A stretch of DNA of 64,000 nt from Ectocarpus siliculosus (taxonomy: Eukaryota > Sar > Phaeophyceae > Ectocarpales > Ectocarpaceae): the NCBI GenBank assembly GCA_000310025.1, contig FN647938.1, positions 681,443-745,442 of the forward strand. The letters are read 5' to 3'. Under the pieces are notes generated by a model that was not told the origin of the DNA, ran no database searches, and worked only from the letters and a program-made list of their open reading frames with translations. This document shows positions 10,988 through 21,300 of this stretch, piece after piece; positions within the stretch are counted from its first letter, which is position 1; every line of letters starts with the position of its first letter. The position numbers and the translations under genes were made by a program.

Positions 10988-13900
10988 ATGGCGGGCATGT
11001 TTTCGCGGGCGAAGGTCCTGCTCCCGGGGTACCGGCGGGCGGCGAAGGAGTTGGCAGAACGCCAGCAGCTGGAGTTAGAGTTCGCGGCCTACAAGTGGAA
11101 GATGGCCGTGGGGGGCGTCGCCTTCACGGTCTTGATCCTGATCCTGGTCCTGAGCATGGTGATACTGCTGCGGTGGTGGGGTAAGCACCAAGCGGACCGT
11201 GAGTCCGCCCTGGTGCACACCGTTGAGGAATCAAGGGCAGAAACTGCTACAGCCAACGAGAAGACAACGCGTTTCGAAGCCCAGAGAGACGTGAGTGCTT
11301 TTTCCATTGCTGCCGTAGCATACACGTTAGGCCAAGCCGGGCCGATACGGCCAGTGCTATCGAAACACACTCTCTTCCATCGGCAATTCACATCCATCTC
11401 TCATGATCACAGATAGACAGTGTTGAAAGTTCACCGCATTCCTTCCGCACCCGCCCTGCGGATCGTTCATCCACAGATTGCAAGTGAGTTGTGCCATCGA
11501 AATCAACTCTTTGTCCTGCGGATCGTTCATCCACAGATTGCAAGTGGGTTGTGCCATCGAAATCAACTCTTTGTCAGCGGGACTTTGTCTGCCGTTGTGG
11601 TTTCGATGTTTTAGGCAACGGCGTTCATGGTCCACATATGTGTCTCAAGAATCCCCCCCCCCCGCATGCCGTACGCTGCGTTCGTCTGCAGACGGCACGC
11701 TCAGCCTGCTATGAGTTCCAGCTAGCTGTTGTCGAGAACAGGGCAGACTCCCACAGGGCTAGCGCCGAATCGGCGCGAGTCAAAACCCAGCTGCAGACAA
11801 GGACGAAGCTGTTAAAAAGGACGGAAGCCGAGAAGCAGGTAAGTGCTGCGACAGCGTCTCACACGTTCTGATTTCACCTTCCATTTCCCTCTGCACGACT
11901 CTCCCTGTGTTGTAGAGTATTCAGTAGCACACTACTGCATATCATGGACACGTTCAACTTTCGCCACGTGGACATTGAAACAGCAAGTAAACCTCTCGCC
12001 CCCCGCATACCGTACACCGCGCTCGTCTGCAGACGGCACTCTCGGCCTGCTACGAGTACCAGCTGGAGGGAATCCACAACCGGCAAGACGCCAACAGGGC
12101 GAGCATGGCGTTGGCGCAGGCCGAGCACGACTTGCAGAAAATGACCGAGGTGGTAGCCCGGTTCAACGTCCAGACCCAGGTAAGTGCTGTGACAAGAGTC
12201 TCACACGTTCTGATTTGTTGCGTTGTTCAGCTGAGCAGAAACTAGTCATGAAGCCACCTATTGGTACACCGTGTGCATAGGCATGTTACATTACCCCTGA
12301 TGATCTCCTGGCGTCGTTTATCGCCGGCCACAACCCCCCTGCCCGCGCCCCCAACCTTCCAACCCTGCCCTACAGCTCCAGCGCTTAGGGATGCGTTCTC
12401 TAAACGCCGCATTGATGAAGGAGGAAGGGAAGACGGAAAAGGCGGAACGTGACATGGCTACTTGTCGTGCAAAGTACGAGGTACGCGCACGCTCTGATAC
12501 GAAAGTATCTTACTGCACAATGTAGAAGGGACCCGCACGCACGACAGACACCGATTAACTGGCCCCGATAGAACACAGCCGCGATGATCGGCCGATACGG
12601 TGGTGAGTTTGATGCGTGCATCTCTCGGTGAAACTTGTACAGTACAACTTTTAATGACTGATGTGTAGTCTATGCTAACAGCATGCTCCTCTACGCATAG
12701 TCTAAGCTACAATGTCTTCCCCCAGTGTTCAAGGTTGCAACAAGCACTCCACTCTTCACCCTTTTCCGGCGCTTGTCAGGAATGTCGGTCCTCGCTGCAG
12801 TCGGCGAGGGAGCAGATGGCGAGGGATTCTGCTCAGGCGGAGGCGGTCAAGGAGGCTGCCCGCAAAGCAGCAACGCAGGGGAAAGAGACGGGGCCTCAAG
12901 CCCAGAAGCAGCAAGTTGCCCAGGGCTCCCACGCGTCCACGGCCAGCGACGCCAAGCTGGACGAAGAAGGGTTCGGCCTGCAGCACATGGAGCAGGCGAT
13001 GCTTCGGTCTTTGGAGGAGGAGGTCAAGCAGGACGGGGTGTGTGACCCGCAACAGGGGAAGGTTTCATCAGCACCGCGGGCCAAGGCGATAGCCGCACCG
13101 GGTAAGTACATGCATTGTTGCTCGAATTATGAATATCGCAACCAACCTTTCTTTGTAGGCTCAAATCACACCTTGTCGCCAAGGGGCCCTGAACGCAGCT
13201 CCCTGATACTGTGGGGTATCCACATACTGCTCTGTGAGCGGTTTGGCGATGTAGACGGGCAGGCGAGCACCCGTCGTACGTAGCGAAGCGAGTGAATCAT
13301 TCAACGTACTCAAGAGGTCTCGACGGAATCTAGGAAGATACCGTTTGTAACGAGGCCGACCGCAGCCACCAGTGTGCCGTCGGAGTCAAACATGTGGCAG
13401 AACGCCCTGTAGCAAGATTGGCCTGAGCATGATCGGGCTCTTTAGGCAGCAGCATCGTTAGTGCCCTCACCACCGTCAACCAAGTCATTGTGACCAACCC
13501 CTTCGCCACCCACCCGCTTCTTCCCCTATGGTGCCAAAAGCGAGGAGGAGGAGGGAGAAGAAGAAGGAGCCCCTCCCCACAGCGTCAACCAACCGGTGGG
13601 CGGTTTTCGCCGAAGACGAGGATGACGACGACGAGGACGAGGGCAAGGGAGCAGAAGGTGAGCTCTCTGCTAGGTACTACTGCAGTAGATGCAACTATCT
13701 CAGGTAGCAGGACCATCCTCTCGACCCTTCACGTCCCCTTCCTGTGGTCGGCGAAAGTCTTGCGGGTTCCGCCCCGGGTTTACGAGGGTCACGACGTTCC
13801 CTGCAGCCTGTGACGTGAAATCTACTGCCGCTATCCATTTTCGTGATCAAGAACAAGTTCCTCATCATTCGGCCTCTCTCCTTCACCCGGTTTTCCCCCA

Positions 13901-14022
13901 CGCCAAACGTTGCAGGAGCAACGCCCGCCGACGCCACGCCCGCCACGTCGCCCCCCGGCAGGGGTCGAACCCGCGGCAAGTCGCCGAGCCCGAGTCGCCG
14001 CCGGGCCAACAATGAACACTAA
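10988..14022 (+). CDS. Membrane-anchored coiled-coil protein with duplicated exon
   Basis: Predicted exons are 10988-11290, 11692-11838, 12033-12179, 12376-12480, 12780-13101, 13541-13657 and 13916-14022. All phases match and give about 415 aa. Residues about 38-60 form one transmembrane helix (VGGVAFTVLILILVLSMVIL), preceded by a basic, helical N-terminus. The rest is mostly charged, Ala/Gln/Glu-rich helix typical of coiled coils. Exons 2 and 3 are both exactly 147 nt and encode related 49-aa units (TARSACYEFQL versus TALSACYEYQL), so they are a tandem exon duplication. Exon 6 encodes a basic patch followed by an acidic run (EDEDDDDEDEGKG). Exon 7 ends with an Arg/Ser/Pro-rich tail and TAA. 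This suggests a single-pass membrane protein with a long helical domain, perhaps a tether or scaffold. No named family is recognised. The exon 6 acceptor is the least certain; another reading frame there is also open. Confidence 0.6.
11456..11575 (+). repeat. 60-bp tandem duplication in intron 1
   Basis: A 60-bp unit starting gcggatcgttcatccacag occurs twice head to tail with one mismatch (gtgagttg versus gtgggttg). It lies inside intron 1 of the coiled-coil gene and does not overlap a predicted exon. Confidence 0.85.
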
Positions 14023-14639
14023 GACTCCTAGTCCGACAGGGCAGGCCGTCTTGCACACACCGGGCTGTGGACAGGATGTATGGTGCCTCGGGTTTGCACT
14101 TTTTGCAATATTCTGCCACGCGAACGCTTGGCATTTCGAGGAGACGAGAGCCCATGTGTGGCTGTGTAGAAGTAGGTCATGTATCACACGGAATGATATC
14201 TGTGTTAGAAGAGAACTGAAGGGTTTGAAAAAGATCTCACCTTTCATCCATACTGGTACGCGTGGATAGCCCTCTTAGAGTGATGTGCCTTGACAGACAA
14301 CCAGCTTGCTCCTGTTGGTATTGGTCGCGTGGCGTAAAGAGGGCTCGCATCAGGGACTGAGAAACCACGGGCTTGGGCCAAGAGTCAACTTCAGTATCTG
14401 ACTATTTCGCTGCCGGCACTACGAGGGCCATTCACCGTACATGCTGCTCCCAAGCATGAAGTGCCGAATTCATCAGGCAATAGGACTGGTAGTGCGCATA
14501 CGCAACACGAGTAGTCCAGTACTAACGAAGAGACTATCAAGGAATCGCTCGACATGGTATGGCAGGAGACAGCACAACAGCAAAACTGACGTTGAGCCGC
14601 ATTGTTCACAAAACAATATGGGCCAACTCAACTACATAG

Positions 14640-14930
14640 TGCAAAGGCATCGCGAGGTTCCGGTTTGCTGCTGCGTGTTCGTCATCGACACTCAGTGTGG
14701 ATCAACGTTGCACAACTTCATCTTGTGCGCACAGTGGTCGCTGCTGGTTCTATCCTACTGTGTGCGTGTGGTATACGCCGGTGGCAGCGCTCAGGCTCCT
14801 GGCTGATGTATGTGTGTTGGTCGTGAACTGGTTGGTTGGGTCGAATGCGGTGTGCAGATGCCAAGAAGGTCCCTGTGTGCACCAAGTTTCGCAATGTCAA
14901 TCCACGCTGATTGACAAAGACGAGCACGCA
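14640..14930. repeat. Foldback (inverted-repeat) element
   Basis: The left arm, from about 14680 (gttcgtcatcgacactcagtg), is roughly the reverse complement of the right arm ending near 14925 (tcaatccacgctgattgacaa). Both arms match the unit at 4565-4650, so the same sequence is present in both orientations here. This is a hairpin-prone structure typical of foldback or MITE-type elements. Confidence 0.5.
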
Positions 14931-15049
14931 CAGCAGCAGCACCCGGCGGAAGAGCTACAGCGAGGAGAGGGAGACCGCACAAACACGCACACGCACGCAC
15001 GCACGCATCACGCACACACATGCGAATATTTTTTGTCGAGCCACTGCAG

Positions 15050-15475
15050 CACAGCAGCACCCAGAGATCCATGCATGCTTTTATATCATCTGCACGCCCG
15101 TCCTCTCGGCAGAACACTACAAATAACGTGATGATGATGCTCTGGCACCTCCCCGTTGCTCTCTTCACTCCTATCAACTCCTATCTACAGTAGTATCTAT
15201 CTGTACAAGTAGGTTCTTTGGAGTGAACACCCCAGCACCCAAAGCAATCGGCATCAATCATCCATCCCGACGCGTCGGTATGTTGACAACCCGCATGGCA
15301 GAGTATCTGCACGGTGATTTCTTTGCTGCCCCGGTGACGGCACCTCTGCGCTGGTGTCTCCGTTCCTTCATTGATTCATTGAGTGAGGTGCAACATTTTG
15401 AAAGCGTGAGGCCCGCAGATGAATGGGTTTCACCGTGTATTGGTGGGCTTCGCCCGCGTAATTAAACTCCTAAAA
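15050..15475 (+). repeat. Dispersed repeat copy B
   Basis: Shares ordered blocks with 5585-5990 and 16130-16500: gatccatgcatg, tcatctgcacgcccgtcctc, aataacgtgatgatgatgctctgg, ggtatgttgacaacccgcatggcag, gtatctgcacggtg, tggtgtctccgttcc, ggcccgcagatgaatgggtttcac and ggcttcgcccgcgtaattaaactcc. It is non-coding and probably a non-autonomous transposable element. Confidence 0.7.
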
Positions 15476-16129
15476 CCCAGTACATTAAAATTTTTCCAAA
15501 CTTTGTAGCGCGGCCAATGCCAGCTTGCGTGCTGGACGGAGTTTTGTGCTGGCGAGAGAGAAGGAAGGGTGGGGTTACCACTCGTGCTTCCTCCCGGTGC
15601 GTTTTGGTTTCGTCGAGGGGGAAGCCATGTTCTTAGTGGCGGCATAAGGCGGGGAATTGTATGGAGACACACATAATAAATGGCAACTCGAGCGAACGGG
15701 AAGAGTCGCACATACTCTGGGCGGATGTGCTCCCCTCCCCTTCGTCTTTTGATCCGTCCCGGGGGTTCTAAAGCTTGTTGTGCACTGACAATTGTACAAC
15801 ATTTATCGGCTTGCAGTGTTGCTGTAGCAGTTCGACATGTGACCGACTAGAGTACTCTGTGGGCATGACGCCGAACGGGCTTGCATCGTCTATGTAGTAG
15901 GGAGCTCGCCCTAGAGAGAGCAAGGGATAGATGAGTGGTGTGATTGCCGCAGCACGAAGGCATGAACACTCTAGCAGCACTTACTTACGATGATAGAGGG
16001 CGAATTTGCAGCAGCAGCAGCCCAAACAGCTATTATAATAGCCTTGAAAACAGCGAGGAAAAAACGGAAATCGCACACACACGCACACGCGACTGTTTAT
16101 ATCGAGCTAGACCACAACAGCACAGCATA

Positions 16130-16500
16130 GCAGTAGTACCCACACCAAGGGATCCGTGAATGGTATTACAGTATATCGTCTGCACGCCTGTCCTCCCGCT
16201 AGACCGCGTCAAGTAATAATGTGGTGATGATACCTGGCACTTCTCTCTTCCGGAATGAACGCCCCAAAGCAATCACCATCAATCGTCAATCGCGATGCGT
16301 TTTGGTAATGAATATGTATATGTTGACAACCCACATGGCAGCATATGCAAGGTGTTCCTTTGCTGCCGCGGTGACTACACCTCTGCTCTGGTGTCTCCTT
16401 CGTTTCATAAATTGATTTATAGCGGCGTGCGGCCCGCAGATAGATGGGGTTCACACATGTATTCGCGGGCTTCGCCCGCGTAATTAAACTCCAACACCTC
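16130..16500 (+). repeat. Dispersed repeat copy C
   Basis: Third copy of the same family, with the conserved end cgggcttcgcccgcgtaattaaactcc and the block atatgttgacaacccacatggcagcatatgcaaggtg (only partly conserved in copy B). Copies B and C lie about 1.1 kb apart in the same orientation, and copy A is about 10 kb away. Confidence 0.7.
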
Positions 16501-16586
16501 CGTCCCGGTACATTACATTACAAATGCCCCGCTCTTCCTGGATTCTTAGAGTCCTTGAGTCCTGGAGTCCTAACGTCCTAACGTCC

Positions 16587-16607
16587 TTAGGGTTAGGGTT
16601 AGGGTTA
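16587..16607 (+). repeat. Interstitial telomere-like TTAGGG repeat
   Basis: Three and a half units of TTAGGG follow directly on a short tandem run of tcctaacg and gagtcctg. The patch sits just outside the end of repeat copy C. It is short and may mark a healed break or an insertion. Confidence 0.75.
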
Positions 16608-16941
16608 CCGAAACCGATCGGCCCGAACCAATCAAATCGGTTCTGATTTTTTCAAGTTTCGTTTCGGGACCGATTGGCGGCGAATTATTGCATAGTGTAG
16701 ACTGGAGTCTGGAGTGTGTACTTGTACCACGGCACAGAGGCACGAGCCGATTCAGAGTTGGGCGGTAGGAGACATCGCCGGCCTTCACCATCTACTAAAG
16801 CTTCAACCCTCCCTCCGTATGATCGAACGGCGAGATCATCGATCAAGCGCAAACCATGAAGTGCGAGAGGTAACAATGTAGTCTAGACTATTCGTGTTTG
16901 CGTTGACATGACTGATCGCCTTATGTTCCTTCCATTCTCCT

Positions 16942-17014
16942 CGTTGTTGTTGTTGTTGTTGCTGTTGTTGTTGTTGTTGCTGCTGTTGCTGTTGTTGTTG
17001 TTGTTGTTGTTGTT
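16942..17014 (+). repeat. TTG trinucleotide microsatellite
   Basis: A run of about 24 TTG triplets with occasional CTG substitutions. It reads as poly-Leu in one frame but there is no gene context, so it is treated as a simple repeat. Confidence 0.9.
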
Positions 17015-17038
17015 TTCGTGGAATGCCTCATCTGACGC

Positions 17039-17086
17039 CAGTACTACAGCTGTACCAGTACTACAGCTGTACCAGTACTACAGTAC
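17039..17086 (+). repeat. 17-bp tandem repeat with internal palindrome
   Basis: The unit cagtactacagctgtac occurs 2.8 times. Each unit contains palindromic words (agtact, cagctg), so the array can form alternative hairpins. Confidence 0.85.
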
Positions 17087-17623
17087 AACTCTTTTGTAAA
17101 TGTGCAATTGTATAAACATGTACAGTGCAAGTCTTGTACAGTAGTTCCCAACGTTATCGAGGGAAGACCGAATAATGACGGGTCCTTTGGAACGAGCGCC
17201 TTGATTATTCATGCCCACGGCAGCCCCATTTGGACGTTGGCAATTGCTATAATTCCGGGACTGTGTCACACAATCACGCGCCGCAGCATGTTTGTGCAAT
17301 TTTTCACGTACGTACCCGGGCCTCCATGACCTACAATGGTTTTGGGAGGGCCTTGGTGCCAGTGAGTGCAGGATTATCATCATTCTCGGCGCGGCTGTGA
17401 TGAGTTGGACACAAGGTGAGGCTACGAAGAGTGCAACGTCTGCCTGACGAATGTTTACCCGCCGGTCTGTTGAACCCTTCTCTGTTTGTCTTCTCACGGC
17501 CTCCTACTACATATTCTTGGGTGCATCATCGTGTGACTGATACCTTCTCCGCGTGGGATGTAGGCACGGTCCGCCGTCCGACGCTCAGGTTTCCCGCTCA
17601 ATACCGTATTGGCGACGAAGCAG

Positions 17624-17692
17624 CTCCGACCCAAAGGGTATTGGAAGCACATGTACCTTGAGAAGCAGGAGACGCATCCGGAGAAATTAGCG
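17624..17692 (+). CDS. Candidate upstream exon (unplaced)
   Basis: A 69-nt phase 0/0 segment lies between a CAG acceptor and a GTGGGT donor and encodes LRPKGYWKHMYLEKQETH followed by PEKLA. The composition is clearly protein-like. It may be a 5' exon of the large PHD/IQ/C2 gene starting near 18.3 kb, but the exons in between are unresolved. A further coding-like stretch on the same strand at about 18098-18282 (includes YVDVPDLFDCIPVAG) also could not be joined in frame. Confidence 0.3.
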
Positions 17693-18313
17693 GTGGGTTC
17701 ACTCAAACGTGCCTGGGCTGTAGACTGTTGTAAGAGTTGTACGTTGTAGTTTGGTAGGTTTAGGAAGGAGAACCGAGAAAGCGCCGCGCATTCATCGCAT
17801 TTCAACCACCGATGGAAGTAAGACTGTACCCGTCCCTCGTTCTTGGTGCTGTGGTGAGACAGAATTGGAGACATTCGCGTTACATCGCAGGCGCATGATA
17901 GGGGTAGTGGGGAAGTGGTAGAAATGCTCGTCGTTCGACTGCTGTAACGCCTCTCGAAGCCGCCACAAGTGAAGAAGGTATTCTGACAGAGGCTCTTGAG
18001 GTCCGCTCGAATCGGCGAAGATTTCAGATATTGGAGAGAAACATATTGTTGTCTGTTTGCAAATGCCAGTCGAACTACGAAGAAACATGCTAGACAGTAA
18101 AATATGTGAAAACGGAGGCACGTGCGCGACGTCCTCGGAACACCAGCTACGTTGACGTCCCGGACCTTTTCGATTGTATACCTGTGGCGGGCAGAAACGC
18201 CAACTTTATTACCGTGGATGACTTCGCCCCGATGAGTCTCAATCACCAGGAAAGCACTACGCCAATCTCGTTGGATGCTTGGGTTGTCGGGTGCGCTGTC
18301 TACTCTACGGCAG

Positions 18314-21300
18314 GCTCTGCAGGAACAAGCCTTGGAGGCTGCGCAGAGAACCACGGCGGGAAGAATGCCTAGGCCTTACGTGGGTCGAACTTTGGAGACA
18401 CTGCACCCTCCACCCACCCCGTGCTTGTTCATCAGGGATTGGCTCCGCAGCTTACTCTGTGAAGGGTAAGGAGGTGCATGGTTTACATCTGCTGGCATGT
18501 TTGCAACCTGTCCTATTTTTCTTGCCATCTAATTCGAGAGGCGAGATCAATTACAAGGTCGATAATCGTTTCTGATGGCTTGCGTATCTGTACACGAGTC
18601 CAGTGTTCCGCTGACCCAATCGAGCCATATCCCGCTGTCCTTTTTTTTTCGAGTTTATTGTAGGTAAAAGCAAGAGGCTCCGTTACATATCATTCCACTT
18701 CTGCCTCTGCTCGTGTGCCGTTGTGCAGATGCGGTCTGCCCGCGACGACAAACATCACAAAGTGTATCTACTGCAACATAGTGGTCCACAACTGGTGCAG
18801 AGATGCGACCCCCTCGGGACCGCTAAGCACCCCACCAGGACGACCCAAAAGACTAGGACAGCGAGCAAGTAGTATTGTTCCTCAGCAGCAGAAACAACTG
18901 CAAAAACAGGCAAGACGACCGAACACATAAGAAGATAACGTCTCGCCGTGCCGGTGCTGTAGACTCGCGCAGGCCGTTGTTGTTTCCGTTTGTGCACCCT
19001 TCTATACTTCACCTGCTGGTAGTGTTGGTTTAGAAGCTTTTTTGTTTGTCTGGGAGCACGATGCCCCACGCTGCGCCTTTCCCCCACACTTCATGTAAGA
19101 GTCGAACTGTGTTTCTCCCCAACTTTGTTCTACCTGCCACCCATGCACAGCCCTTGGCTGTTGATTGCCCACATGGACTCTTACAAACAAGTTGGTCACC
19201 AATGAAACCGAACACGTTGGCTACTGCTGCTATTTGGTTAATCTTGGTCGACAACTACGACAAACCGAGCGACACGATGGTGATACATCATTGCCGTGGT
19301 GGCAAGAGTAATAAAAAATGAATGGAACTAATAATGACGAGTTCCAAGATTACAGCGCGCATCAAGCTAGAGGGAGAAATAAGTCGCGCCTGCTTAACCA
19401 GTGTTCTACTTTGTGCGCGACGGTGTACATGTTGAGAGACTCGGTTCGCTTGAAGCCGTTCACCTGAGGCGAGCCCGTCTTTCCTTTCAAAGACACGGCC
19501 CCTATCTTGTCTCTTTCTCTATCGCTCTCTTTCTCTCTCTCCGCACAATTGATCTCACAACAGCTAACGGCCCGCCAGAAGAGCCGAAAAATTGTTCTGG
19601 ACTGGGTGTGCTGGGAGTGTCAGGAGGATATGGTGCTCGAACTCCGATACTACCGTCGCCTCAAGGTTTGAAACCCACCATTGGATAGTTCGCGGGGGGG
19701 GCAACAGTCGCTCATTCCGCCTCAACAAAAGAATCGAACACGAGTTCACTGAAGAGTGCCACGCGGGTTCGTCCATTCTTGCAAAACTTGAGCTACTGCC
19801 AACGGGAGTTCTCTGCCGTTGCGGGGGTAAAATGTCTGCTGCACCCCTGGTCTGGTTCTCTCCTTGTCCAAGCCTCCGGATACCCATGAAAGCCACATAC
19901 CCAACCACCACAGGCATCCCTCTACACGCATTTCATTTTTCTAGTTAGCCATCTCGTTCAATTCAACAGAGTCTTCCTTTTGACTCGTTCGTGGGGTGAA
20001 AGGGGTTTGGACAAGGGAGCGTGGACAAGGGAGCGATGCGTACCGGCGGGAATGTCATGTTGATCTGTCCAGGCAAGTCCTTACGGAATTTTTTCTGTTG
20101 CCGGCTGTTGTGCGCAGAACCAGCAGATGGGGGCGAACAAGGAGAAACGCGCCGCCGGAAAGATAATTCGCTTCATCTCGTGGGTAGCGGACTGCAACCA
20201 GTGAGTCAGTCCAGCGGAGAGGGTAACCTCCGCGCACGACTGTAGTGACCCATCCCCTTCACATTAACCTAGCCGCAAGGCGGAATGGAGCAGGAGGGCC
20301 CGTGAGCCGGTCGGGAAGGCAACAGTGTACTCACCTGCCCGTGAAGAACAAGAAAAAACATGCGCGCCGGCCTGGTGTGGGGGTGGCGCCATGGCACTGA
20401 GCCGGCCCACCCCTCAGGCCGACGTGCGCGGCGTCCAGACAACCAATCTGCGTCGGCATTTTGGTCGGTTGACGCACCATGGAAGGAATAATGTGTAGAA
20501 CAACCAAACCTCATTGTGGCCTTCTTCCTGTTTGTTCTTCGTGCGCGACTCCGGTTGGTACTCACGAAAGTGTAAAACCATGACGTCCAGAAGAAAAGGT
20601 GTCAACATGGACACCCATACGCTTCCGTGCTCTTTACGTGTGACATGACCCGATCTCCATGGAGACTTTCAGGGGGGTATTGCCGATGTTTGCGGGAAGA
20701 ACGGGTCCGATCTCGAAAGGGCAAAGCCACATTTAATATGATTAATGTGTGCGGCCAAACGTTTAAGCTAGAACAGTGTTTTATGGTGCGACACGATTCC
20801 GGTACAACGGCGATATAGATGGCCCGCCTAGACGGAGAAAGTACATGTACCCGACACTGTATTTTGACATATGTCATAGGTCGTCATATATATTTTTTAC
20901 ACGCGATATTTTTTCTGCCCCGCGCCCCCCGCCCCTCGCCCCTCCTCTGTCCCTTCTATCGCGTTGTTAGCGAAATAAAGGCGGAAAAACGGGCGATTCT
21001 GATCCAGTCCTTCATACGGATGCGCGTTGCGTATGTGAGTCCTGTTTGCTCTTGTTAATTCGCTCAGTGTAGGCCAGCTCCATGTGTATTCGAATAGGCT
21101 TGGAAGCTCATGAGCAGGGCTCATGAGCGGGTAGGGGGTGAGACCAAGAAGGTACAACTCGCATTATCACAGAACATCCGGGACCAGGCTGCAAACCGCC
21201 TGAGCAATACACCCCTTGGTCGAAATATCGATGGGTTCATGCAGGGTCGGACAAACAAACAACACACGCGGGTGCGGACATCCCACACAAAACGATTCTA

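Larger units (their letters stand above)
14023..17600. other. Repeat-rich gene-free stretch
   Basis: This region holds a foldback element (14640-14930), repeat copies B and C, a telomere-like patch and a TTG tract, listed separately. ORFs here are artefacts of these repeats. No gene is supported. Confidence 0.6.

Noticed and set aside
17494-18354. 286-codon open frame on the minus strand
   Set aside because: It overlaps coding-like segments on the plus strand, its composition is rich in Cys, Arg and Ser without domain-like patterning, and no splice context supports it.
20269-20565. Minus-strand ORF ending at a GTGAGT donor
   Set aside because: It is a single isolated segment inside an intron of the plus-strand gene with no partner exon in phase.
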